From assembly GCF_033097365.1 (NCBI RefSeq), contig NZ_AP028461.1, positions 10,753,501 to 10,817,500 of the forward strand: a DNA stretch of 64,000 bases, given 5' to 3'. This DNA comes from Actinoplanes sichuanensis. Lineage in GTDB: Bacteria; Actinomycetota; Actinomycetes; Mycobacteriales; Micromonosporaceae. Shown here piece after piece: positions 1 through 8,705 of the stretch. A model generated the notes under the pieces. That model did not search any database. It worked only from the letters and a program-made list of their open reading frames with translations, and was not told where the DNA came from. A program made the position numbers and the translations under genes. Each line of letters starts with the position of its first letter. The first letter of the stretch is position 1.

Positions 1-1
1 C

Positions 2-1390
2 GGCCTGTTCCGCGACGACCCGGCAGCGATCGTCTCGCACACCATCGCCAGCGGCGACGCCTACCTGCGGCTCGGTAACTTCCGGCCACTCGGGCGGATG
101 CTGGAGAAGAGCCTCGACCTGGCCGCCTTCACCGGCATGCAGCAGCTCGGGCTGCCCGCCACGGTGATGCTGCGGGCCGTCTCGATCCTCGCCGCGATGC
201 TGCTCACCCTGGCCGTCGTGGTCCTCGCCGAGAGCGTGCTGCACCGCGGCCGGCTGCTCGGCGGCACCCCGTCGACGGTCGCGCTGCTGCTGCCGTACGC
301 GGTGGGCGCCGGTTTCGTCGCGGCCGGCCAGGACAGCACCGTCATCCTCTTCGGTGGCCTGTACTTCAGCACCGCCGCCGTGGTCCTGCTGGTCGCCGCC
401 GTGGCCTGCCGACTGGACCGGCTCCGGTGGTGGAACGGAGTGCTCGCGGTCACCGCCGGAGCCGCCCTGGCGATCTTCAACGAGCCCGCCTACTTCGCCG
501 TCCCGCTGGCCACCGCCGCGGTCCTGCTCCGCGGTCGGTTCGTGCTCGGGATGGGTCCGCGGCAACTGCTCGTCTCGCCCGGGATGCGGTTCGCCGGTCT
601 GCTCTGGGCCGGGTTCCTGCCGGTCTTCGCCACCGTCCGGTGGATCATCCGCGGGTTCTGCTCCGACGGCGGCTGCTACCAGGGGTCGGACCTGATCGTC
701 GACGCCCGCTCGATCCTGCTGCTGCCGGTCCGGATGACCGCCTGGCTGCCGCCGTTGCAGTGGCGGGCCGCGACCGACGCCGGCACCGGGGACTGGTGGC
801 GTGGTGTGGTTCCGGTGGTGGCGGTCGTGCTGCTGGCGGGGCTCGCCGTCCGTACCCACGTGGTCTTGCGGGAAACCGCACGCCCGGATCGCCGGGCGCT
901 GACCGGCCTCGCCGCCGTCGCCGTCGTGATCATCGCCTGCGGCGCCCTGCTGGCCACGCTCAGCGTGGCCGTCCGCGCCGCGATGAGTGGCACGCAACTG
1001 TGGGAGCAGGGCTGGCGTGACTCGGCGCTGACCGTGCCCGGCGGGATGTTGCTCGTCGTGTCGCTGTCGCTGCTCGCCGGACGGCGCGCGACCGTCGGCG
1101 CTCTGGTCGCGCTGGTGCTGTGCGGCACGGTTTCGGCCACCGCCAACCGGGCCTACGCCGGCGCCACCGCCACCCTGAAGACCGCCCAGCTGGACAACCG
1201 GATCGCCGCCGCGATGGGTGGCTTCGAACGGTCGAAGGCCGGCAACGTCCGCCGGTGCGCTCTACTCGACGAGGCACTTCTCACCAACCGGCACAAACCG
1301 TTCCTCCAGCAGCGTTACACCGACTCGCTGGATCTGGCCGCCCGCACCCTGGCCGGCGTGCCGTTCTGCGACCGGGCGGTGATCAGGTGA
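2..1390 (+). CDS. Polytopic membrane protein next to GtrB/GtrA, 5' end cut by window
   Basis: The frame is open from base 2, so the gene begins upstream; the ATG at 98 is probably internal. The visible 462 residues are mostly hydrophobic helices (for example residues around ILAAMLLTLAVVVLAE and VPVVAVVLLAGLAV) with short soluble loops. The stop (1388-1390) overlaps the GTG of the next gene by 4 nt, so the two are translationally coupled. In GtrA/GtrB/Gtr systems the third gene is a membrane glycosyltransferase that uses the undecaprenyl-linked sugar made by GtrB. That is the contextual guess here, but I recognise no family motif. Confidence 0.7.
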   Translation, partial: GLFRDDPAAIVSHTIASGDAYLRLGNFRPLGRMLEKSLDLAAFTGMQQLGLPATVMLRAVSILAAMLLTLAVVVLAESVLHRGRLLGGTPSTVALLLPYAVGAGFVAAGQDSTVILFGGLYFSTAAVVLLVAAVACRLDRLRWWNGVLAVTAGAALAIFNEPAYFAVPLATAAVLLRGRFVLGMGPRQLLVSPGMRFAGLLWAGFLPVFATVRWIIRGFCSDGGCYQGSDLIVDARSILLLPVRMTAWLPPLQWRAATDAGTGDWWRGVVPVVAVVLLAGLAVRTHVVLRETARPDRRALTGLAAVAVVIIACGALLATLSVAVRAAMSGTQLWEQGWRDSALTVPGGMLLVVSLSLLAGRRATVGALVALVLCGTVSATANRAYAGATATLKTAQLDNRIAAAMGGFERSKAGNVRRCALLDEALLTNRHKPFLQQRYTDSLDLAARTLAGVPFCDRAVIR

Positions 1391-2343
1391 TCTCGGTGAT
1401 CGCGCCGATCTACAACGAGGGGCCGGGCGTCGACAGGTTCGTCGAACGGCTCGGCGAGGTCCTCGGAGCCGCCTCCCTCGATTACGAGCTGGTCCTCGTC
1501 GACGACGGCTCGGCCGACGACTCGTGGTCCCGGATCTCCCGGCAGGCGCTGGTCGACCCGCGGGTCCGCGGCCTGCGGCTGTCCCGCAACTTCGGCAAGG
1601 AGGCCGCCCTGCTGGCCGGGCTGGACCATGCCGCCGGCGACGCCGTCGTGATCATCGACTCGGACCTGCAGCATCCGCCGTCGGCCATCCCGGCGATGGT
1701 CCGGCGCTGGCAGGACGGCGCCCAGGTGGTCGAGGCTGTCAAGCGCAACCGGACCGGCCAGCGGCTCGGCAACCGGCTCGGCTCCCGGCTGTTCAACCGC
1801 ACGTTCACCAGGTTCACCGGCGTCGACCTGGTCGACGCCACCGACTTCCGGCTGCTCGGCCGCCCGGCCGTCGACGCGCTGCGGCGGATGCCGGAACACT
1901 CGTCGTTCTTCCGCGGAACCAGCAGCTGGATCGGCTTCACCCGGGCCACCGTCGAGATCGACATCGACCACCGGGAGGGCGGCGCGTCCCGGTGGACCGT
2001 GCGCGGCCTGTGCCGCCTGGCGGTCAACGGCCTGACGTCGTTCACCTCGGCGCCGTTGCACATGGTGACGCTGGCCGGCTTCGGGTTCGCCGTGTTCGCC
2101 GTCGTCCTCGGCATTCAGACGCTGGTCCGTTGGATGAGCGGCGGCTCGGTGGCCGGCTTCACCACGGTCATCCTGTTACTGCTGGTGACCGGGACGTTCG
2201 TCCTGATCGGCCTCGGCGTCATCGGCGAATACCTGGCCCGCATCCACGAGGAGGTCCGTGGCCGGCCCCGGTACCTGCTCCAGGAGCGGGCCGAATCGAC
2301 GGTTCCGGAACGCTGGGTGGTCGAACAGCGTGCCGAACGCTGA
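1387..2343 (+). CDS. GtrB-like membrane-anchored glycosyltransferase family 2 (polyprenyl-phosphate sugar synthase)
   Basis: The 318-residue product starts at GTG 1387, overlapping the upstream stop in a GTGA quartet; that start puts the family N-terminus VISVIAPIYNEG at residue 1. It has an N-terminal GT-A domain with the DSDLQHPP metal/nucleotide motif at residues 91-98. Two C-terminal transmembrane helices follow (about 225-245 and 256-275), then a basic tail, the classic DPM1/GtrB layout. The family transfers a sugar from a nucleotide donor to polyprenyl phosphate on the cytoplasmic face. gtrA follows with a 14-nt overlap, which strengthens the assignment. Confidence 0.9.
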   Translation: MISVIAPIYNEGPGVDRFVERLGEVLGAASLDYELVLVDDGSADDSWSRISRQALVDPRVRGLRLSRNFGKEAALLAGLDHAAGDAVVIIDSDLQHPPSAIPAMVRRWQDGAQVVEAVKRNRTGQRLGNRLGSRLFNRTFTRFTGVDLVDATDFRLLGRPAVDALRRMPEHSSFFRGTSSWIGFTRATVEIDIDHREGGASRWTVRGLCRLAVNGLTSFTSAPLHMVTLAGFGFAVFAVVLGIQTLVRWMSGGSVAGFTTVILLLLVTGTFVLIGLGVIGEYLARIHEEVRGRPRYLLQERAESTVPERWVVEQRAER

Positions 2344-2713
2344 CACCGCGGTACGGATCGTCCGTTACGGGGTGAGTGGCGTCCTGAGTGCACTCACCCA
2401 TTTCACCGTCGGGCTCGGCGCCTCGGTGCTGGTCGGGATGCCGCCGGTGCCGGCCTCGACGATCGGCTTCGCGGCCAGTGTCGCGGTCTCCTACCTGCTG
2501 CAGCGAGCGTGGGTGTTCCGGTCCGGCGCCGCACACACGGTCACCGGGCCGCGATTCCTCACCGTCACGGCTGCGGCCTTCGGCCTGAACACCGCGATCC
2601 TGTGGGCCGGGACGTCGCTGTTCGGCGCCCCGTATCCGCTGGTCCAGGCGGTCGCGATCCTGCTGATCCCGGGGCTGAACTACATCCTCAACTCACGGTG
2701 GACCTTCATCTGA
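2330..2713 (+). CDS. GtrA-family membrane protein (putative polyprenyl-phosphate-sugar flippase)
   Basis: The 127-residue product begins at GTG 2330 inside the end of gtrB. A longer in-frame extension to 2258 exists but would overlap gtrB by 86 nt and lacks family-like sequence. There are four predicted helices, with the typical GtrA opening RIVRYGVSGVLSALTHF and the terminal NYILNSRWTF signature. GtrA proteins are thought to move the GtrB-made lipid-linked sugar across the membrane. The 166 bp to the convergent dehydrogenase show no clear terminator. Confidence 0.88.
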   Translation: MPNADTAVRIVRYGVSGVLSALTHFTVGLGASVLVGMPPVPASTIGFAASVAVSYLLQRAWVFRSGAAHTVTGPRFLTVTAAAFGLNTAILWAGTSLFGAPYPLVQAVAILLIPGLNYILNSRWTFI

Positions 2714-2879
2714 ATTCGGTACGGCTACGAAGAGCGACCGTGGCTGTCCCCGCGAGGTGACTGCCCGCTCCCGGCCTCCAGCGCGACCGCCGGGCTGAAT
2801 GCGGTGGTCGACGCGATACCGGGCGGCGTGGGTGGGAGGGGTGGCTGGGCGGTGAGGGACGCCCGGCCGCGGCGGTGGT

Positions 2880-4142
2880 TCAGAGGCGGTGGGCCTCGCG
2901 GGCCGTGGTGACGCCCCGGGTGTCGAAGAAGCGCTTCGCGATCCGGGCCAGCTGGTCCGGGTCGTATTGGCGGTGGTTCTGAACCAGGATCACCAGGTCG
3001 GCGGAGGCGGCCGCACCCTCCAGGTCGTCGGTGCGGGAGACCGGGACGCCGTCGAGTTCCCAGGTGGTGACGTGCGGGTCGTGGTAGGCGACGGTGGCGC
3101 CGAGGGCGGCCAACTGGCGGGCCAGCGGGGCGGCCGGGGATTCGCGCTGGTCGGCGATGTTGGCCTTGTAGGTGATGCCGAGCAGCAGGACCGTCGCGCC
3201 GCGGACCGCGTGGCCGTCGGCGTTGAGCAGGTTCTGGGCGCGGCGGGCCACGTAGGCGGGCATCGTCGTGTTGATCTCCTGGGCCAGCTCGACGAAGCGG
3301 AACGGATAGCCGAGCTTGCTGCGGACGTTGTGCGACAAATAGTTGGGGTCGATCGGGATGCAGTGGCCGCCGACGCCCGGACCGGGGTAGAACGCCTGGA
3401 ACCCGAACGGCTTCGTGGACGCCGCGTGGATCACGTCCCACAGGTCGATGTCGAGCTCGTGGCAGAACCGGGCCATCTCGTTGACCAGCGCGATGTTGAC
3501 GTGGCGGTAGGTGTTCTCGAGCAGCTTCGCGGTCTCCGCCTCCCGGGTCGAGCGGGTCCGCACCACGGTCTCGACGAACCGGCCGTAGAACGCCTCGGCG
3601 CGGTCGGTGCAGGCCGGGGTGTAGCCGCCGACCACCTTCGGGGTGTTGTGCGCGCCGTACACCTCGTTGCCCGGGTCGATCCGCTCGGGTGAGAACGCCA
3701 GGTGGAAGTCGATGCCGGCGGTGAGCCCGGAGAGCTGTTCGAGTCGGGGCCGGACCTCCTCGTCGGTGGTGCCCGGATAGGTGGTCGACTCCAGCACGAC
3801 CAGCATGCCGGGCCGCAGGTTGCGGCCGATCGCGGAGGTGGCGCCGAGGACCGCCCGCAGGTCCGGCCCGTCCCCCTCGGCGAGTGGTGTGGGCACGCAG
3901 ATGACCGCGGTCCGGGCCTGCCCGATCAGGGTCTCGTCGGAGGTCGGCAGAAAGCCGCCGGCCAGCATCTTCTCCACATCGGTGTCGCTCAGGTCGTCCA
4001 CGTGCGAGCGGCCTTCGGCGAGCGCCCGCACCACGGTCTGGTCGATGTCGAAGCCGAGGACCGACATGCCGGCCCGGATCGCCTGCTGCGCGAGTGGCAG
4101 CCCGACATAACCGAGGCCGAGGATGACGACGTCGTAGCTCAA
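2880..4142 (-). CDS. UDP-glucose/UDP-ManNAc dehydrogenase family protein
   Basis: This 420-residue nucleotide-sugar dehydrogenase performs a two-step NAD-dependent oxidation of a UDP-hexose (or UDP-N-acetylhexosamine) to the uronate. The Rossmann motif LGLGYVGLPLAQQ lies at residues 8-20. The catalytic cysteine is Cys261 in GPGVGGHCIPIDPNYL, and the C-terminal UDP-binding domain is complete. I chose the TTG start at 4142 because AAGGAG sits 6 nt upstream and no ATG or GTG gives the right N-terminus. It lies 23 nt after the Stealth gene and is probably co-transcribed with it. The GHCIPIDPNYL form resembles WecC/VipA-type enzymes, but the substrate cannot be decided. Confidence 0.88.
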   Translation of the reverse strand: MSYDVVILGLGYVGLPLAQQAIRAGMSVLGFDIDQTVVRALAEGRSHVDDLSDTDVEKMLAGGFLPTSDETLIGQARTAVICVPTPLAEGDGPDLRAVLGATSAIGRNLRPGMLVVLESTTYPGTTDEEVRPRLEQLSGLTAGIDFHLAFSPERIDPGNEVYGAHNTPKVVGGYTPACTDRAEAFYGRFVETVVRTRSTREAETAKLLENTYRHVNIALVNEMARFCHELDIDLWDVIHAASTKPFGFQAFYPGPGVGGHCIPIDPNYLSHNVRSKLGYPFRFVELAQEINTTMPAYVARRAQNLLNADGHAVRGATVLLLGITYKANIADQRESPAAPLARQLAALGATVAYHDPHVTTWELDGVPVSRTDDLEGAAASADLVILVQNHRQYDPDQLARIAKRFFDTRGVTTAREAHRL

Positions 4143-4165
4143 GGGAGTCTCCTTCTCACAAACGG

Positions 4166-5923
4166 TCAGGCGACGGGCGGCAGCGCCACACCCGGAGGGA
4201 CCGGCCGGTCGTCCCGGCCGGGGCTCGGCTGCCGGGGCGCCGCGATGGTGCGGACGTTCCGGTGCTGTAGTTCGAACGGCGACGTGAACGGCAGATAGGC
4301 CGGCAGGAACTCGGCGACCAGGGCTTCCTGATCGGCGACGGCGGCGCTGTGCACGTCCACGTCGTTGAGGCAGAACGCGTCGACGTCCCGGTTGCGCAAC
4401 AGCCGTGCCAGCCGGAACGGCGTCACCGGCTCGGACAGGTCGGTGTACAGGTAGCGGATCCGGCCCGGCGCGGCCTTCCCGGTGAGGTACGCGTAGTACT
4501 GCTGCAGCGACGAGAGCAGCGAGATGTCGTCGGGATGTCGGAACTGGTGTCCGGCGGTGGCACTCACCTGCTCGCCGAACCGGGCCTCGATCTCGGCGAT
4601 GACGCTGCGCCGCGACGGGTGCGGGGTGTGCATCATCTTGCGGGTGAGCATCCGGCCGAACGTCTCCTGGATGAGCCGCCGGTTGTTCTTGGCGGCCGAG
4701 TCGGCGGGCCGGTCGGCGGGGCCACGGGGCGCGGTGTCGACCCGGGCCGCCGAGGCGAAGAACTTGGTCAGCCCGCCCGGCGTGAAGAACATCTCCGGGG
4801 TGACCGGCCGGCCCAGGATCACGTCGTCGTTCAGGTAGAGGAAGTGCTCGGCCAGTCCCGGGATCCGGTGCAGCCGCGACTCGATGGCCTGCGAGTTGAA
4901 GGTCGGCAGCCGTCCGGTGTCGCCGAAGATCTCCCGGTGCGACACCACGGTGAGCCGCGGGTGGGTCCGGTCCAGCCAGGCCGGCGCCTGGTCGTCGGTG
5001 ACCAGGAAGACCCGGCGCACCCAGGGCGCGAAGCAGTGCAGGGCGCGCAGCGAGTAGCGCAGCTCGTCCCGGCTGGCGAACCGCGAGTCGTTGGCGGCCT
5101 GGGTGCTGACCTCGCCCACCCACGGGTTCTCGGCCAACGCCCGGGCCTTTCGCCGCTGCCAGTCCGGGTCACCGCCGTCCACCCAGGTGTAGACCACGTC
5201 GATCGGGAAGTCGACGCGGTCCGGGTCGACCGAGGTGAAGATCCGGCGGGTGCGGTAGCCGGTCGTGTCGCCGGGTGCGCTGAACGACCCGAACACCGGT
5301 TCCGCGGCCACCGTGACCGGCTCGCCGGCCGGGATCGAGTCGGCCACCGGGTTGCGCCGCGGCGAGACCAGCCGACCATCCCGTTCGTTCCAGAACTCGA
5401 CCTCGCAGGCCAGGTCGTGCCCGAGCACCAGACTGCCGCCCGGGTCGGTGACCGGCCAGCACACCGACACCACCTGGGGGGCCTTCCGGCGGCGGCCGGG
5501 CCGGGTCACCCGCAGTGATCCCCGATCGTCGGCGACGTGCCGCCGGAGCGCGGCGAGGGCCTCCGGACGATCGGCGGCCCGGACCGCCACGGCGGTCCGG
5601 CCGGCCGCCCGGATCGGTACCCGGAACCAGTCGACACCGGCTTCGTCGAGCGCCTTGCCGACCCGGTCCAGGTTGCTTCGGCGGACCTCGGCGGGTGCGG
5701 CGGCCGGGTCGGCGCGGGCGGTCAGGACACCGGCATTCGTCCGTACGCGCAACGTCGCTCCACCGGCGCCGCGGACCCGACCGGGCGCCAGCGGCATGAA
5801 GGTCCGTGCCACTCGCAGCCGTCGTTCCGGTGCGACCCGGGGCAGGACTCGCGCCTCGACCGTCTCGAAGATCCGCCGGCGGACCGGCCAGGGGGCCAGC
5901 CGCAGGACCTGTCGCAGGGCCAC
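4166..5923 (-). CDS. Stealth-family sugar-phosphate transferase
   Basis: The 585-residue protein has the four conserved regions of Stealth proteins (hexose-1-phosphoryltransferases of cell-wall or capsule polymers). CR1 is IDVVYTWVDGGDPDW near residue 240; CR2 follows near 280 (SRDELRYSLRAL, then VFLVTDDQAP). CR3 lies near 425 (RKMMHTPHPSRR) and CR4 near 518 (CLNDVDV). The N-terminal 200 residues are a less conserved domain common in actinobacterial members. The start is GTG 5923, preceded by an AAAGGA-type site. With the downstream nucleotide-sugar dehydrogenase it suggests synthesis of a phosphate-containing surface polysaccharide; the polymer is unknown. Confidence 0.9.
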   Translation of the reverse strand: MALRQVLRLAPWPVRRRIFETVEARVLPRVAPERRLRVARTFMPLAPGRVRGAGGATLRVRTNAGVLTARADPAAAPAEVRRSNLDRVGKALDEAGVDWFRVPIRAAGRTAVAVRAADRPEALAALRRHVADDRGSLRVTRPGRRRKAPQVVSVCWPVTDPGGSLVLGHDLACEVEFWNERDGRLVSPRRNPVADSIPAGEPVTVAAEPVFGSFSAPGDTTGYRTRRIFTSVDPDRVDFPIDVVYTWVDGGDPDWQRRKARALAENPWVGEVSTQAANDSRFASRDELRYSLRALHCFAPWVRRVFLVTDDQAPAWLDRTHPRLTVVSHREIFGDTGRLPTFNSQAIESRLHRIPGLAEHFLYLNDDVILGRPVTPEMFFTPGGLTKFFASAARVDTAPRGPADRPADSAAKNNRRLIQETFGRMLTRKMMHTPHPSRRSVIAEIEARFGEQVSATAGHQFRHPDDISLLSSLQQYYAYLTGKAAPGRIRYLYTDLSEPVTPFRLARLLRNRDVDAFCLNDVDVHSAAVADQEALVAEFLPAYLPFTSPFELQHRNVRTIAAPRQPSPGRDDRPVPPGVALPPVA

Positions 5924-5989
5924 GCCGTCGTCCTTTCGCCGCTCATCCGCCGAGGTGTGCGAGTGGTTCGCGAGGGTTCAACGTCCAGG

Positions 5990-6040
5990 ATCAGAGCGAA
6001 GTTGCGGTCTATATTCCCTTTAAGCGTGTTATACGGCTTT
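5990..6040. promoter_or_regulatory. AT-rich island between divergent genes, probable promoter region
   Basis: This is the most AT-rich stretch of the 250-bp gap between the Stealth gene and the divergent small membrane gene. It contains TATATT, TTTAAG and TTATAC stretches within very GC-rich DNA. It probably carries one or both divergent promoters, but I cannot fix a hexamer pair for either direction. Confidence 0.35.
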
Positions 6041-6173
6041 GGTGCGACAGTCGTGCCGGAACGTGCCGACCTCACCCCTAGGGGGAACGCATGGGGGTCT
6101 CGGCCGATGCGGGCCGTTGCGTTGGAAAGGCATGGTGGAAGAGGTGATGTCAGACGACGGCGGGAGGCCGGCG

Positions 6174-6392
6174 ATGGGTAAGGCGATCGCGTTCGTGGTG
6201 GGGCTCGTCGCGGTGGGCTGGGTGGCCAGCTGGCTACTCGGGCCGCTGCTCTGGTATCTGTTCCTCGGCGCTCTGGTGATCGGCGGCGGTGCCGTCCTCT
6301 ATGCGGCGGCCAAGCGCTCACTGGCCCCCGGCACCCGCACTCAGCGGCGCATCGAGGCGGCCGCGCGGACCTACCGCATGCGGAACCGGTGA
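6174..6392 (+). CDS. Small membrane protein of unknown function upstream of ffh
   Basis: The 72-residue product has two closely spaced hydrophobic segments (about 5-25 and 28-48). A basic tail follows, rich in Arg (ending RRIEAAARTYRMRNR). I chose ATG 6174 because GGGAGG lies 6 nt upstream; in-frame starts at 6132 and 6147 would add a soluble N-terminus with poorer ribosome sites. No family was recognised. It lies 64 bp upstream of ffh in the same direction. Confidence 0.65.
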   Translation: MGKAIAFVVGLVAVGWVASWLLGPLLWYLFLGALVIGGGAVLYAAAKRSLAPGTRTQRRIEAAARTYRMRNR

Positions 6393-6409
6393 GGGACCGG
6401 CGATACGGC

Positions 6410-6415
6410 TAGGCT
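6410..6415 (+). promoter_or_regulatory. Candidate -10 element for ffh
   Basis: TAGGCT fits the actinobacterial TANNNT -10 pattern about 41 nt upstream of the ffh GTG. No convincing -35 is visible. Confidence 0.3.
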
Positions 6416-6456
6416 TGCGTTCGACGTGACCATTCAGACCAACGGGAAGTCGCACC

Positions 6457-8016
6457 GTGTTTGACACTTTGAGTGACCGCCTCTCCGGGATCTTCGGCAA
6501 GCTCCGCGGCAAGGGCAAGCTCACTGATGCCGACATCGACGCCACCGCACGCGAGATCCGTCTCGCGCTGCTGGAGGCGGATGTCGCGCTGCCCGTGGTC
6601 AAGGCGTTCATCGCCAGCCTGCGTGAGCGGGCCCGGGGCGCCGAGGTCTCCCAGGCGCTCAACCCGGCCCAGCAGATCATCAAGATCGTCAACGAGGAGC
6701 TCATCCAGATCCTCGGCGGCGAGGGGCGGCGGCTGCAGTTCGCCAAGCAGCCGCCGACCGTGATCATGCTGGCCGGTCTGCAGGGTTCGGGTAAGACCAC
6801 GCTCGCCGGCAAGCTCAGCCGCTGGCTGAAGAACCAGGGCCATCAGCCCCTGCTGGTCGCCTGTGACCTCCAGCGCCCCAATGCGGTCAACCAGCTCCAG
6901 GTGCTCGCCCAGCGGGCCGGGGTGGACGTCTACGCCCCCCAGCCGGGTAACGGCGTCGGCGACCCGGTCCAGGTCGCCCGCGACTCGATCGAGCACGCGA
7001 AGCGGACGGCGAAGGACATCGTCATCGTCGACACCGCCGGTCGTCTCGGCATCGACGCCGAGATGATGCAGCAGGCCGCCGACATCCGGGCCGCGGTCGA
7101 CCCGGACGAGGTCATCTTCGTCATCGACGCGATGGTCGGTCAGGACGCGGTGCGCACCGCCGAGGCCTTCCGTGACGGCGTCGGCATCACCGGTGTGGTG
7201 CTCTCCAAGCTCGACGGCGACGCCCGCGGTGGTGCCGCGCTCTCCGTCCGGCACGTCACCGGCCAGCCCATCCTCTTCGCGTCCACCGGCGAGAAACTGG
7301 AGGACTTCGACGTCTTCCACCCGGACCGGATGGCCGGCCGGATCCTCGACATGGGCGACCTCCTGACCCTCATCGAGCAGGCCGAGCAGGCCTTCGACGA
7401 GGATCAGAAGGAGAAGATGGCCAGCAAGCTGCTCGGTGGTGAGCAGTTCACGCTGGAGGACTTCCTGGACCAGCTGATCGCGGTCCGCCGGATGGGCCCG
7501 ATCGCCAACATCATCGGCATGATGCCGGGCATGGGTCAGCTCAAGGGCCAGCTCGACGAGCTCGACGACAGCCACTTCGACCGGGTCACCGCGATCATCC
7601 GCTCGATGACCCCGGGTGAGCGCACCAACCCGAAGATCATCAACGGCTCCCGCCGGTTGCGTATCGCCAACGGCTCCGGCGTCACCGTCATGGACGTCAA
7701 TCAGCTGCTCAACCGCTTCACCGACGCGCAGAAGATGATGAAGCAGATGACCGGCATGATGGGCCTGCCGGGCGGCCGTCGCAGCGCGACCAAGAGCTCG
7801 AAGAACAAGCGCAAGCCGGGCAAGGGTGGCGGTCGGCCGCGGGTCGGCGGGCGTCCGGGTGGGATGCCGGCCGGGTTCCCGGGTGGCATGCCGCAGCTGC
7901 CGCCGGGGCTCGACCCGGGTGCGCTCGGTGGGGGCCAGGGCGTGCCGCCCGGGTTCAAGCTGCCGAAGCTCGACTTCAACAAGCTGAGCAAGCCGCCGAA
8001 GGACGACAATCGTTGA
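6457..8016 (+). CDS. ffh: Signal recognition particle GTPase Ffh
   Basis: The 519-residue SRP54 homologue targets nascent membrane and secreted proteins to the Sec translocon with 4.5S RNA and FtsY. An N-terminal four-helix domain is followed by the G domain: P-loop GLQGSGKTT near residue 108, DTAGRLG near 192, and SKLDGDARGG. The methionine-rich M domain occupies about 330-430, including MMKQMTGMMGLPGGRR. The last 70 residues are a Gly/Pro/Lys/Arg-rich tail, common in actinobacterial Ffh. The start is GTG 6457. Confidence 0.98.
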   Translation: MFDTLSDRLSGIFGKLRGKGKLTDADIDATAREIRLALLEADVALPVVKAFIASLRERARGAEVSQALNPAQQIIKIVNEELIQILGGEGRRLQFAKQPPTVIMLAGLQGSGKTTLAGKLSRWLKNQGHQPLLVACDLQRPNAVNQLQVLAQRAGVDVYAPQPGNGVGDPVQVARDSIEHAKRTAKDIVIVDTAGRLGIDAEMMQQAADIRAAVDPDEVIFVIDAMVGQDAVRTAEAFRDGVGITGVVLSKLDGDARGGAALSVRHVTGQPILFASTGEKLEDFDVFHPDRMAGRILDMGDLLTLIEQAEQAFDEDQKEKMASKLLGGEQFTLEDFLDQLIAVRRMGPIANIIGMMPGMGQLKGQLDELDDSHFDRVTAIIRSMTPGERTNPKIINGSRRLRIANGSGVTVMDVNQLLNRFTDAQKMMKQMTGMMGLPGGRRSATKSSKNKRKPGKGGGRPRVGGRPGGMPAGFPGGMPQLPPGLDPGALGGGQGVPPGFKLPKLDFNKLSKPPKDDNR

Positions 8017-8102
8017 TCTTGGGCTAGTCGCTGTTCAAGTTGTATTGCGCTAACTGTCAGGGGACTAGTAGCATGGGCGGCGATCCTAGCGAGGAGGAGC
8101 TC

Positions 8103-8687
8103 ATGACCGCTGCCCTTCAGTTGCCTGACAAGCAGGACTGGACCGTCGACGACCTGGCCGGCCTTCCGCCGGATCTCAACTATGAGTTGATCGACGGAAG
8201 GCTGATCTTGCCGACCCCCACCCTTGTCCATCAGGTCCTCGGCGTTGAGTTGGTCCTCATGCTGCGACCCAACTGTCCGCGCGGCTATGTGCCCGCGCCC
8301 GACTTGTCGCTCAAGATCAATCGTCGAAACGAGCCGCGTCCCGACGTGGTCGTCACTAATTTGCGATACGCAGCGAGAACGCCCGTGCCGGTCGATGGCG
8401 CGATGCTGGTCATCGAGGTTGTCTCGCCGACCTCCCAACTCCGGGACATGAACGCGAAGACTGCGGTCTACGCTGCGGCCGGCGTTGAGCACTACTGGAT
8501 CGTCGATCCGACCATTGACGGTGATGTGACGATGACCGTCCTCCAGCGCTTCGGAGGCGGTTCCTACGAGCGTGTCACCTGCACCAGCAAGGTCTTCAGC
8601 ACTGAGGTGCCATATCCGATCACCATCGATCTGCCGGCTTTGACCGCGCTTCGCGACGAGTACCTCGCTGCGCAGGATGAGGCTTGA
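8103..8687 (+). CDS. Uma2-family (DUF820) putative restriction endonuclease-like protein
   Basis: The 194-residue protein has the PD-(D/E)XK fold signature of Uma2 proteins: RPDVVV with Asp near residue 80, LVIEVVSPTS with Glu near 103, then a Lys-containing segment (KTAVYAAAGVEHYWIVD). ATG 8103 is chosen because the run GAGGAGGAG (8091-8099) provides an optimal ribosome site; upstream in-frame codons look non-coding. Its wobble-position GC is lower than in neighbouring genes, consistent with later acquisition. Uma2 proteins are numerous in actinomycetes; their role is unsettled. Nothing adjacent suggests a toxin-antitoxin or restriction pair. Confidence 0.85.
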   Translation: MTAALQLPDKQDWTVDDLAGLPPDLNYELIDGRLILPTPTLVHQVLGVELVLMLRPNCPRGYVPAPDLSLKINRRNEPRPDVVVTNLRYAARTPVPVDGAMLVIEVVSPTSQLRDMNAKTAVYAAAGVEHYWIVDPTIDGDVTMTVLQRFGGGSYERVTCTSKVFSTEVPYPITIDLPALTALRDEYLAAQDEA

Positions 8688-8705
8688 TCCGGTAGGACTT
8701 ACGGC

